NCBI GenBank assembly: GCA_964247705.1
Contig: CAXTVQ010000016.1
Span: 7,818-71,817 of the forward strand
DNA from: LMUY01 sp964247705
GTDB taxonomy: Bacteria; Pseudomonadota; Alphaproteobacteria; Acetobacterales; Acetobacteraceae
Direction: 5' to 3'
DNA: 64,000 bases
Shown piece by piece: positions 53,763 through 62,163 of the stretch. A program made the position numbers and the translations under genes. Numbering within the stretch: position 1 is the stretch's first letter; each line of letters begins with the position of its first letter. The notes below the pieces were generated by a model. It had not been told where the DNA came from and ran no database searches. It saw only the letters and a program-made list of their open reading frames with translations.

Positions 53763-55886
53763 TCAAGCCGCATGGGTCAACATTGCGGCGACCGGACCGG
53801 CCGATGTCACGACGAGATCTTCGACGAAGCGACCAACATCGCGCGATTTGTCGCGGGCGTCGTCGAAAATCAGGATGCTGGCATCAGCACAGTTGGCAAG
53901 CGTCAAGGCGCTCGCCGGAGTCTCCGTCGACGGCGAACTCAGTACGATGAGGTTGTAATACTCGCGCGCTTCGGCGAGCACGCTGTGGAACCTCATGCCG
54001 CTCAACAAAGCCTGCGCATTCACGGCGCCGCGGTTCGCGAGGAGCAGGTCGAGCGGGCTCTGCGTGTCGTGCGCCAGGGCATCGCGCCAGTGCAGATCAC
54101 CCTCGAGCACCTCTGAAAGGTCGTGCCCATTGATGTTGAGCATCTCCGCCAGAGCGGGCGACTGCAGGCTACCCTCGATGAGGAGAACACGCTCACCGTC
54201 GGCAGCCGCCAGCCGTGCAAAGGCAAAGGCGATCTGCGCGCCGTTGCGGGTGCTTTGCGCCGGAATCAGCGCCACGACACGGGGAGCGCCGACCTTGCCA
54301 CTCGCGCGCAGACGCAACCGGAGCGTGCGCAACGCCTCGGATGCCTCGCGGGTGGGCTGGACCGACAAGCCGCGGGGCAGGGTGCGGCGGCCTCGCGGAG
54401 CGCTCCCGGGGAGGACGGCAAACACCGGCAACCCCCGCGCCGCCGCGTCCGGCGCGTCGCTCGCGAAAACGAGGCGCGTGGTCGCAAGCGATAGAAGCAC
54501 GCCGACCATGCCGCCTGCGGCAAGACCGAAAGCGACGGCCAATTTCGGCTGCGGGCTCGAGGGACCGTTGGGTGGCTGCGCCGCGCTCAGCACGCGCACA
54601 TCCGGCGTCTGGGCAAAGGGCTGGCTCATGGTCTGCTGGATGCTGACCTGCAGGGTCTGCACGAGTTGGCGGCGGGAGGCTATCTCCTGAGTGAGGTCGT
54701 CGAGCTGCACCTGGGCGCCGGTCGTGGTCACCGCTGCAGCGCGGGCTGCGGTCAATTGCTGTTCGGTGTCGGCCTGGTGCTGGATCGCGACCTGAAGCTG
54801 GGCGTAAAGCGAACTGACGATACGGTTCGTTTCCTGGGTGAGAGCCGCGTGGACCGCCTGCAGATCGGCCCGTGCTTGCCGCACGCCCGGATACTCGGGA
54901 CCATAATGCGACGTCAGCGCGGCATATTGCCGAGCTTCCAGCGTCTCCTGATCACGCAGCCGCGACATCGTGTCGGATGCCAGCACGCCGGCGAGTTGGT
55001 CGGAGGCGCCTTGCTTGGCCAGTGCCGATGCCCGTTCCCAGGTCGCCTGCAGTTGCGAGCGGTCGAGCTTCGCCTTTCCAGCGGCCGTCGCAAGGTCTTC
55101 AACCTGCTGCTGGCCGACGCTGCCGGCCCGTACGCCGATATACTGGCTCTTGTCGCGAAGATCGGCGGCACGCTTTTCCAGCCCCGCGATCTCCTGATTG
55201 AGCTCCGCGATCCGGCTGAGCAGCGTGCTGTTCGCTTCCTCGTTGGCCTGACTGCGCTGCTGGGTCCGCGAGGCCCGGTAGTTCTTGAGCAGCCGGTTGA
55301 CGAATTCGGCGGAGAGCACCGGGTCGGGCGACGTGAAGCCGACGGTGACGACGAGGGTGCGGTTGTCGTTGAACACGGTGAGGTTACGGCTGACTTCGGC
55401 CAACACCGCCTGCTGCTTGGCGTAGCTGGGCTCGGGCAGTCCGGGGCCGCTCAGCTTGGAGCGAATCCAACCCATGGCGATGTCGAACGGGCCCGGCACC
55501 CGGAGTGCGGGATTGAACTCCGGCATGGTCTCCAGATGGAGTTCGTTGGACACCGCCCCAACGAGCTCCGCCGAGGAGAGCGCCTGCATCTCGGTGTGCA
55601 CCAGGAGCATGGGGTCGGAGTCGGCCACGCCGCGCAAGGCGCCTTCCAACTCAGGAATAGCAAAATGCTGAGCGGCAAGCACCACGGTGCCGGATGCCGA
55701 ATAGAGCCGCGGCAGCGTCTTGCTGATCGAGTATGCGGCAACGCCGCCGAGCAAGGCGCACAGGACGATCAGCCAAGCCCGGCGACGAAGGGCGGCCAGG
55801 ATATGCCCGACACCGACTTTGGCTGGCGGCGCCAACGCATGGGACGGTGTAAGCGAATGGGACGGTAGGGCTAGGGAATTGCTCAT
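53763..55886 (-). CDS. Wzc-like polysaccharide co-polymerase with degenerate kinase domain
   Basis: Inner-membrane chain-length regulator of 707 residues. An N-terminal Wzz domain with a membrane helix (WLIVLCALLGGVAAYSIS) is followed by a long coiled-coil periplasmic region, a second helix (KLAVAFGLAAGGMVGVLLSL) and a cytoplasmic BY-kinase-like domain. In that domain the Walker A site reads IPAQSTRNGAQI, not PGEGKST, Walker A' is VLLIEGS, and no C-terminal tyrosine cluster is seen. It is therefore probably not an active kinase. The start overlaps the AAA ATPase stop by one base (TAATG). Confidence 0.85.
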   Translation of the reverse strand: MSNSLALPSHSLTPSHALAPPAKVGVGHILAALRRRAWLIVLCALLGGVAAYSISKTLPRLYSASGTVVLAAQHFAIPELEGALRGVADSDPMLLVHTEMQALSSAELVGAVSNELHLETMPEFNPALRVPGPFDIAMGWIRSKLSGPGLPEPSYAKQQAVLAEVSRNLTVFNDNRTLVVTVGFTSPDPVLSAEFVNRLLKNYRASRTQQRSQANEEANSTLLSRIAELNQEIAGLEKRAADLRDKSQYIGVRAGSVGQQQVEDLATAAGKAKLDRSQLQATWERASALAKQGASDQLAGVLASDTMSRLRDQETLEARQYAALTSHYGPEYPGVRQARADLQAVHAALTQETNRIVSSLYAQLQVAIQHQADTEQQLTAARAAAVTTTGAQVQLDDLTQEIASRRQLVQTLQVSIQQTMSQPFAQTPDVRVLSAAQPPNGPSSPQPKLAVAFGLAAGGMVGVLLSLATTRLVFASDAPDAAARGLPVFAVLPGSAPRGRRTLPRGLSVQPTREASEALRTLRLRLRASGKVGAPRVVALIPAQSTRNGAQIAFAFARLAAADGERVLLIEGSLQSPALAEMLNINGHDLSEVLEGDLHWRDALAHDTQSPLDLLLANRGAVNAQALLSGMRFHSVLAEAREYYNLIVLSSPSTETPASALTLANCADASILIFDDARDKSRDVGRFVEDLVVTSAGPVAAMLTHAA

Positions 55887-57190
55887 TACGTCCGTGCCAC
55901 GTTGGAGAGAGGGATAGAATTCTCGGCAAGCGCTCGCCGACCCTGGACCGGCATGTCGCCTTCGGCCCGAAAGCCCGATTTCAAGATGGTCAAAAGCATC
56001 ACGTAGGTGAGTAGGTCGCGGTCGCGAATCGTGATCTTGAATGACGCTTTGGTGGTTGCCGCATGCATCGGCTGCAGCACCTCGGCCTCGACCAGGCGCT
56101 CCCAGCACTCGCGGGGTATGCGCCGGTTGCCTACGACCACTTCCACCCCGACCTGAGAGGCTTGCAAGAACCCGAAGCCATCCTGTTCTGCAGTGGAGAC
56201 TGCACGCAGAGCACCGGCCATCTCGTCGTCATCGTCGGTCAATGACGCATAGAGGTTAACGACCCGTGGCTCGGCTTCGTCGACCAGGCGTTCGGCGGCG
56301 CGGCGGAGATCAGATTCGTTTGCTTGGTCCGCGCCGCGCGCCAATGCGGCTTGCGCAACACGCAGGCCAAGTAGCTGCGCTATGTATGGCATTCCGCGCG
56401 ACAAGACGGTGATCGCCTCGATCAACGGCGGCGAGAACTCATAGCGGGCCTCCTTCGCGCCCTCGAGGACGAGTTGCCGCATCTCGTTGTCGGGCATCAA
56501 CGGCAGCAACACCGTCACAACGTTCCGGCGGATCGACACGTGCGAACCGATGAGCTGGTCGAGGCTGTCGGACACGCCAATGACCATGAACAGCAGCCGC
56601 GCCCCGCGGTCCGAGATCTGCTTGATGGTGTCAGCCAACAACAGGCGGACAGCCGGGTCTTCGACGCGGTCGAACTCGTCAAGGATGCAAACGAGGTTTC
56701 GGCAGGTCAGACGTGATGGCATGGCGACGACGTCCGACGGCCCGAGCCGCCCCGCTGGAAGCGCCGCCTCGCAGCCCACGCCCGTCCGCTCAAGGGCGGG
56801 AACGGCCAGGAGCGACGCCGGCAAGTCGCGCGCCAGGCTTCCCATGATGTCGTCGAAGCCGCTTCCCGCGTTGCAGGTCGTGCGCGCCACGGCGACGTCG
56901 CGGCTGCGCAGGATCTCGATCACCGAGTTGGACAGAGACGTTTTGCCGCGCCCCCGCTCGGAGTAAAGCACGACATGGGCCCGCTCATCGACGAGCGCCT
57001 CGACAACGCGCGCGAGTTCACGGCGGCGGCCGATCAGCGACCGTCGCCCGGCTCTTGGCCGGGTCGGCGTGAAGATCTCTGCAAGGGGCGGTCGGGGCGT
57101 GGGCGGTCTTACATCGGCCGGCACGGGCAGCCGCGTCCGGACAGGGGGACGCTCGGGCTTCAAGCCCAACATCTTCAGAACGCGTTCCAC
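55886..57190 (-). CDS. AAA-type ATPase of the polysaccharide locus
   Basis: Cytoplasmic P-loop ATPase of about 434 residues with the layout of ORC/STAND-like AAA ATPases. Walker A is SERGRGKTS (77-85), Walker B is LVCILDEFDRV (about 167-177), and a sensor-like VIGVSDS follows. The C-terminal third looks like winged-helix domains. GTG 57190 is preferred since GGGGGA lies six bases upstream; other in-frame starts are ATG 57172 and one at 57256. It is coupled to the Wzc-like gene, so it may act with it; the role is unknown. Confidence 0.75.
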   Translation of the reverse strand: MERVLKMLGLKPERPPVRTRLPVPADVRPPTPRPPLAEIFTPTRPRAGRRSLIGRRRELARVVEALVDERAHVVLYSERGRGKTSLSNSVIEILRSRDVAVARTTCNAGSGFDDIMGSLARDLPASLLAVPALERTGVGCEAALPAGRLGPSDVVAMPSRLTCRNLVCILDEFDRVEDPAVRLLLADTIKQISDRGARLLFMVIGVSDSLDQLIGSHVSIRRNVVTVLLPLMPDNEMRQLVLEGAKEARYEFSPPLIEAITVLSRGMPYIAQLLGLRVAQAALARGADQANESDLRRAAERLVDEAEPRVVNLYASLTDDDDEMAGALRAVSTAEQDGFGFLQASQVGVEVVVGNRRIPRECWERLVEAEVLQPMHAATTKASFKITIRDRDLLTYVMLLTILKSGFRAEGDMPVQGRRALAENSIPLSNVART

Positions 57191-57353
57191 GCCACATCCC
57201 CCAATCGCATTCCGATCAATTCCAAGCTCCACTGGCAAACTTCCGCCACGCTTCAAATCTCTCCCGCAGCCATAAGCAGGGGCATGGGGACGTTAGACTC
57301 CGTAATTCCGCGTCATTTATCACTTAGCGTCTGCAAAATGCAATGATGGTCAA

Positions 57354-57722
57354 TCAGTGACAGGGCACGTCTGAGTTGTTACCCTCTGTTTCTCTGCAAC
57401 TTTCGTAATAATCAGCGCAATTTTCAGTCATATACGTGACTGCTGTTCCATGTGTGGCAGAACCGTGCTTTGCGGGCGTCGTTGTGACCCAGCTTTCGTT
57501 GCAGTGCAAGGATCGTGACAGCTTGTGCTCGTCCGTACTCTCAAATCGCATGTCAATGTAGGGCACATGCAAGCAGGCGGGGAGGGCGAGGTCCGCGATA
57601 CGGCCGGTAATGTCGATCAAATAAGGCGGCATACTGTAATTGGCTTTCACTGATGCTTCGGAGGAGGCCCTGTCAATGCGAAGGCATTCTTCAGTCGAAG
57701 GGCTGAAACAACTCGAATCCAC
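57354..57722 (-). CDS. Possible small cysteine-containing protein, unsupported by homology
   Basis: Open frame of 122 residues with seven cysteines spread along its length, no signal peptide and no family I recognise. Codon choice is less biased than in neighbours, matching the A+T-rich region. No clear ribosome-binding site was identified. It may be a recently acquired small gene, a remnant or a chance frame. Confidence 0.25.
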   Translation of the reverse strand: MDSSCFSPSTEECLRIDRASSEASVKANYSMPPYLIDITGRIADLALPACLHVPYIDMRFESTDEHKLSRSLHCNESWVTTTPAKHGSATHGTAVTYMTENCADYYESCRETEGNNSDVPCH

Positions 57723-57973
57723 GGCCTCCTGAACCTAATTTGCTACTCAAAATTGCTTGCTGCGGAGTTTTCCCGCGCTCTCTTATATGAGAGTTGTTAC
57801 GCTTTCCCAGTTAGTTAGTTCCCAACGGGACGTGCGATGCGCCAAACAGGCGAAACCGCTCAACAATGTGGTGAAAGGCTTTCATCAAAACGGTCGTGGC
57901 GTGCAAGCATAAGCGATTGCGCCGGAATTGCGCTACTCCGATCGCTGTCCGATACTCGCGCGCAGGGCACGAG

Positions 57974-58003
57974 GTCAACCCCAAATTCGTCAACCCCAAA
58001 TTC
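57974..58003. repeat. 15-bp tandem duplication
   Basis: GTCAACCCCAAATTC occurs twice without a gap (57974-57988 and 57989-58003), in a non-coding stretch. Probably a replication slip or the trace of an old insertion. Confidence 0.7.
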
Positions 58004-58135
58004 CACGCTACGGGCGAAGCCGGCCGGCCGAGGGTGACCGGCTTTGATGGCCGCCGGCCGATCGCAGTCAACAACGGGCGGCATCATACACAAATGATAG
58101 CAACACCCTCAACCCAGGTACCGCACTCACACACG

Positions 58136-59137
58136 TTAGTCTGCACCCATTCTCGCAATGGTGGCCAGTTGCCGGATCATTCCGGCTCCAAAGCTTAGAT
58201 GCATGATCATTGCGGCAACTCCGGCCGTCGACAGCCAGGGATCGCGGCGGCGCATTGCGGCCACGACGCCGAACGAGAGACACAAGAGGACGTACGCCAA
58301 CGGTGGCACCAGGAACCACGGCCATAACAAAGCCATGAACAAGGAACCGACGACCCCCAACACGACCAAAACAGGGACTGACTGACGGAGCCGTGGCCGC
58401 ATGTGATGCTTCAGCATCGTGCGGCAGCGGCCACGGCCGTTACGCAAATACTGTCGCGCCAGGGCCCAGGGTGTCGTTCGAGGGTAATAATCTACCCAGG
58501 TGTCGGTGCACATCCACACGCGTCCACCGGCTAGGTGGGCGCGATAGTCGTACTCGGCGTCCTCGTTGTGGGTGAAACTCTCATCGTAGCCGCCGCACTT
58601 CAGAAAAAATGCCTTGTCGAAAGCCGCATGGTGCCCGTGATCGACGAAACCGGCCCTGCCACCGAGTTGCCGGTGAGCAGAGCCCCCGTTACCGAGCTTA
58701 CTGTTTTGGGCTGCGGCGACGGCGCGCTGAAAACCGGAAACTCCGACCGTACGCATCGGCACCGCTACGGACGTGGCGCCACTGGTCACCATCGCTGCCA
58801 CGCATTTCTCAACGAAATCCGGTGGATAGAAGACGTGCGCGTCGGCACGCACGAGGATTTGGGAGCGTGTGTCGGATCGTGCTGCAGCCAAGTTGAAGCC
58901 GGCCGATTGGATACGCTTGGCGTTGTGCAGCAACCACAGACCGGGGTGTTTGCGTGCAAGCCCGGCCACGATGCAGGGTGTCGAATCAGAGCTTCCGCCG
59001 TCAACGACGATGATCTCGATGATATTGCACCCATGCTGGCCCAACAGGCTGCCGATGCAGGTTTCGATGTAGCTTTCCTCGTTGAGGGCCGGGATGATGA
59101 CGCTCACGGCCGCCATGGTCTCTAACGACGCCATCAT
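58136..59137 (-). CDS. Family 2 glycosyltransferase (ExoA-like) with C-terminal membrane segments
   Basis: Glycosyltransferase of 333 residues. The N-terminus VSVIIPALNEESYIETCIGS and EIIVVDGGSSDSTP define GT2; RADAHVFYPPDFVE holds the DxD-type motif, and GGYDESFTHNEDAEYDYR and LRNGRGRCR resemble the succinoglycan transferase ExoA. Two to three C-terminal helices anchor it in the inner membrane. ATG 59137 is immediately followed by a second ATG; 59116 is also possible. It is divergent from the transglycosylase gene. Confidence 0.87.
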   Translation of the reverse strand: MMASLETMAAVSVIIPALNEESYIETCIGSLLGQHGCNIIEIIVVDGGSSDSTPCIVAGLARKHPGLWLLHNAKRIQSAGFNLAAARSDTRSQILVRADAHVFYPPDFVEKCVAAMVTSGATSVAVPMRTVGVSGFQRAVAAAQNSKLGNGGSAHRQLGGRAGFVDHGHHAAFDKAFFLKCGGYDESFTHNEDAEYDYRAHLAGGRVWMCTDTWVDYYPRTTPWALARQYLRNGRGRCRTMLKHHMRPRLRQSVPVLVVLGVVGSLFMALLWPWFLVPPLAYVLLCLSFGVVAAMRRRDPWLSTAGVAAMIMHLSFGAGMIRQLATIARMGAD

Positions 59138-59386
59138 ATCGATTCCGACGAGATCACAACCCTTTGTGGCTTAGTCGGCGCAGAACTGCCACTGGATTGT
59201 ACGCATAGGTCGGTCCCACACCAATGTTAAGCTATTGACGGACTACCAGTGCTAAGCACAACGGGTTAAAGCGCACTAACCTGCAATTCAGAGTTGTTTT
59301 TCTAATCTCGCTTATATTTGTTCGAGCGTTATGGCGATCCATCGGCATAAAGCCGCAGAGAACGGCCGAGAGGAGGTCTGTAGCTG

Positions 59387-60343
59387 ATGCGTTGGATGCA
59401 AGTTGCGAAGCGTCGCTTGATCAATAACTACCATTTGGTGGATCGCACGAACATCGAGTCTGTGGCTTCAGCCGTTTCGTCTCGCGGCGGCACTGCACTT
59501 CTCAGTTTGGGGTTGCTCGTCGCCACGGCCCACGCGCAAACCAAACTCGGGACGATGCCGATCGATTTGCTCAAGAATGCTTCTCTCCTCGCTGCACCCT
59601 TGTCCGGCGCCGCCGCGATCGACGCGTGCCTGTCCGCGATTTCCGACTCCGAGCAACGATACCGCATCCCCGCCGGCCTCCTGCTGGCGATCGCGCGCAC
59701 CGAGAGTGGCCGTCCGGATCCGCGGACAGGCAGGGTTCAACCTTGGCCGTGGACGGTGGACGTGGCAGGTGCGGGCGCTTACTTCCCAAATGCCGCGGAA
59801 GCGGTCCAACACGTGACCGACTCTCGTCAGAAGGGCGCTACCTCGATCGACACCGGGTGCCTGCAAGTGAACCTGCAGCAGCATCCAGACGCCTTCAAGA
59901 CGCTGGACGACGCCTTCGAACCACGGAGCAACGTCGACTACGCAGCACGGTTCTTGTCCCGACTGCATGCTGAGACAGGCGACTGGGCCCGGGCGTCCTG
60001 TTTCTATCACTCGCATACTCCGGAACTGGCCATCCCGTATCTCCAGAGGGTCAAAGCTCATCTCGGTGGGGCAGAGCCGCAAGTCGATGCAGAAGCCGAG
60101 CGGCAGTCGGTCGCGATGGATGCGCTGAAGGCGGCTTGGGGCGCCACACTTCCGGCAGATACGCCCGAGGGCGTCGAGGGCCGGTTGATGCCGGTTGCAG
60201 CGAGCCCGGGTCGCGCGGCCGCGGCTGGACGAGGGAAGACGCGTGCTGCCGCCCGGCTGGCGCCAGCATCGCGCGGACTGCCCAAGGTGTTGCCGATCTC
60301 GGCAGACACGAAGGGTGGACTCCTGACCGGAAGTTGCGTCTGA
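59387..60343 (+). CDS. Exported lytic transglycosylase (SLT domain)
   Basis: Protein of 318 residues with a signal peptide (hydrophobic TALLSLGLLVATAHA, cleavage near residue 50) and a lysozyme-like SLT domain from about residue 76. E106 in AIARTESG is the probable catalytic acid. The C-terminal 80 residues are Ala/Arg-rich and probably disordered. AGGAGGT lies nine bases before ATG 59387. Lytic transglycosylases in polysaccharide loci are thought to open peptidoglycan for the trans-envelope export complex; the OPX gene follows 88 bases on. Confidence 0.85.
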   Translation: MRWMQVAKRRLINNYHLVDRTNIESVASAVSSRGGTALLSLGLLVATAHAQTKLGTMPIDLLKNASLLAAPLSGAAAIDACLSAISDSEQRYRIPAGLLLAIARTESGRPDPRTGRVQPWPWTVDVAGAGAYFPNAAEAVQHVTDSRQKGATSIDTGCLQVNLQQHPDAFKTLDDAFEPRSNVDYAARFLSRLHAETGDWARASCFYHSHTPELAIPYLQRVKAHLGGAEPQVDAEAERQSVAMDALKAAWGATLPADTPEGVEGRLMPVAASPGRAAAAGRGKTRAAARLAPASRGLPKVLPISADTKGGLLTGSCV

Positions 60344-60431
60344 GCCCTGGAATTGACATGGCGGGGCTGGCTTAGCCAGATGCTGCGACCGACAACCACG
60401 GCGACTCGCGCCAGCTTCACTTGGGACGAAC

Positions 60432-61058
60432 ATGGAACCGAACTTCCCTTCGCCTGACCCTGCTTGGGCCGTGCAGACCCGCCATGACCGCCGCAAGCCA
60501 AGCAGGGCTGCCACCCGGTTGCTCTTGATGGGGCTGTTCGCACTCTCCAGTTGTGCACCCGGCAGCAACCTGCCCGTCTTGCCAAACCCCACGAGCCGCG
60601 CCTTCGAGCTTGGACCGGGGGATCAGGTCCGTGTCATTACGTTCGGCGAACAGCAGCTCACCGGGGAGTTTCGAGTGAACGACGGGGGCGCGATCTCCGT
60701 GCCACTTCTCGGACCGATCCAGGCGTCCGGTCTAACGCCCGACCGGCTGGCGACCCGGATCGCGTCGGAGTTGACGGCGAAGAAGCTCTTCCAAAATCCG
60801 AGCGTCTCGGTGGAGGTCGTCGGCTACCGGCCGATCTTCATTCTCGGCGAGGTAAACAAGCCAGGGCAGTATCCGTTCCAACCGGGCATGACGATGCTGA
60901 CTGCCGTCGCGATCGGGGGTGGTTTCACGTACCGTGCCGTTACCCGTTACGCGTCAGACGTGCGTTCGACGGGGAGTGCCGCCGTGGAGGGCCGGATCGA
61001 GCGTGAGAGTTTGCTGCAGCCCGGCGACGTCGTGACCGTCTACGAGCGGACGTTCTAG
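60432..61058 (+). CDS. Polysaccharide export lipoprotein (Wza/OPX family)
   Basis: Outer-membrane polysaccharide exporter of 208 residues. The signal peptide ends in the lipobox LSSC (C41). The PES domain follows with FELGPGDQVRVITFGEQQLTGEF, and then one SLBB domain with IFILGEVNKPGQYPFQPG. This is a short OPX protein without the C-terminal helix domain of E. coli Wza, as in GumB/ExoF-like proteins, so it may need a separate outer-membrane pore, possibly the beta-barrel protein at 41.6 kb (inference). Confidence 0.88.
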   Translation: MEPNFPSPDPAWAVQTRHDRRKPSRAATRLLLMGLFALSSCAPGSNLPVLPNPTSRAFELGPGDQVRVITFGEQQLTGEFRVNDGGAISVPLLGPIQASGLTPDRLATRIASELTAKKLFQNPSVSVEVVGYRPIFILGEVNKPGQYPFQPGMTMLTAVAIGGGFTYRAVTRYASDVRSTGSAAVEGRIERESLLQPGDVVTVYERTF

Positions 61059-61386
61059 GACGAGGGGACACCCGGCCCACTAACCGGGCCAATCAAACGC
61101 TCGAAACAAGGCATTGAATCAGTTGGGACGGTGCAGTCGACAGGCCGTAGGTCCCGTCGACATCGAACCAGTACTCATTTGGAAGTCCAAACGACGCGTT
61201 ACTCGTAAACACCCGGTTCCGAGCGGCAGCAGCGAGGGGCCGGGTCTTCCAATTGGTCGCTTATGTCTTGCTTTAGAGAGCAGGATCGCGTAACGCCGAT
61301 TAGGCGTCTAAAGGCGTGCAATCTAAAGTTGAGTTGTTCAACCCATTGCGTCGCCATAGTGACTGCGGCGTCTCAGGGACATTGCA
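61059..61386. other. Intergenic region before the LuxR-type gene
   Basis: About 330 bases with mixed composition. A weak hairpin GGCCC/GGGCC (61074-61090) after the OPX stop may help end transcription but lacks a T-run. No gene is seen. The promoter of the regulator gene should lie here. Confidence 0.4.
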
Positions 61387-62163
61387 ATGCGAACGACTGC
61401 CGCGAAGCCGCTAACGATGGAATATGTCGACTTCGCAGAGCTTGCAATGTCACTCTTCACCCTCGGCCTGGACCAGTCGAGTTCACCACTGATCCTGTTG
61501 ACGACGGACGGCGTGATCAAGCACGTGGTCCCTACGGCTGCGTACATGATGAGCCGGTCACCGATCCTACGCGTCCGGGACGGCCGGCTGCATCTCCGGC
61601 GCGTGGAAGACCGCAAGGCACTTTTCGATGCTTTGAACTCGTTCGTGCTGACTGGGGTGTTGCGCCGTCCGGCCGAGCCCAGCTTGGTCGTATTCCGTAA
61701 CCGGGAAGACCGGCCGGTGATGTGCCTACTGCTCTCGCGGCTGTTGAGCGCGCACTTTCCACCTTTCATACTCGTGCGCATCGCGGACCTTTCGACCCCC
61801 TCGTTGGCTGCGCCGGATTGGCTGGTCCGCATGTTCGACCTGACACCTGCAGAGGCTCGGGTCGGCAGCGCGTTACTGGACGGACTAGACTTGCGGGCGA
61901 TCGCAGAGCGGGACGGCATCGCCCTCGAGACTGTCCGCGGCCATCTGAAACGAGCGATGGCGAAGACCACCGCGCGCTCGCAGGCGCAATTCGTGCGCCT
62001 GCTGCTTCGCGGTTACGAGGCTCTGGCCGTTCCGAGCACGTCTGATCTCCTTGCGCACCTGAACGTGGTGCCCAGTGACGCTTTGGAAGCCGTTCCAACG
62101 TATCCAAACGCTCCTGTCGGCCGTGACGCTAACCGAAGACAGGATGCGATCCGGACGCGCTGA
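61387..62163 (+). CDS. LuxR-type HTH transcriptional regulator
   Basis: Regulator of 258 residues. An N-terminal region without an obvious receiver domain (possibly PAS-like) precedes a C-terminal LuxR HTH at about residues 150-205: FDLTPAEARVGSALLDGLDLRAIAERDGIALETVRGHLKRAMAKT. AGGGA lies upstream of ATG 61387. By position it could control the polysaccharide genes or the CBM60 repeat gene. Its last 35 bases overlap the 3' end of that convergent gene. Confidence 0.82.
   Translation: MRTTAAKPLTMEYVDFAELAMSLFTLGLDQSSSPLILLTTDGVIKHVVPTAAYMMSRSPILRVRDGRLHLRRVEDRKALFDALNSFVLTGVLRRPAEPSLVVFRNREDRPVMCLLLSRLLSAHFPPFILVRIADLSTPSLAAPDWLVRMFDLTPAEARVGSALLDGLDLRAIAERDGIALETVRGHLKRAMAKTTARSQAQFVRLLLRGYEALAVPSTSDLLAHLNVVPSDALEAVPTYPNAPVGRDANRRQDAIRTR

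Larger units (their letters stand above)
57191..58135. other. Long A+T-rich region between two polysaccharide gene groups
   Basis: About 945 bases. It may encode one small minus-strand protein (57354-57722), and it contains a 15-bp tandem duplication (57974-58003). Promoters for the minus-strand operon that begins with the AAA ATPase gene are expected at its left end. I recognise no transposase or RNA gene. Confidence 0.5.

Noticed and set aside
61074..61090. Hairpin GGCCC/GGGCC after the OPX gene as a terminator
   Set aside because: The stem is 5 bp with no T-tract; mentioned only in the description of the gap.
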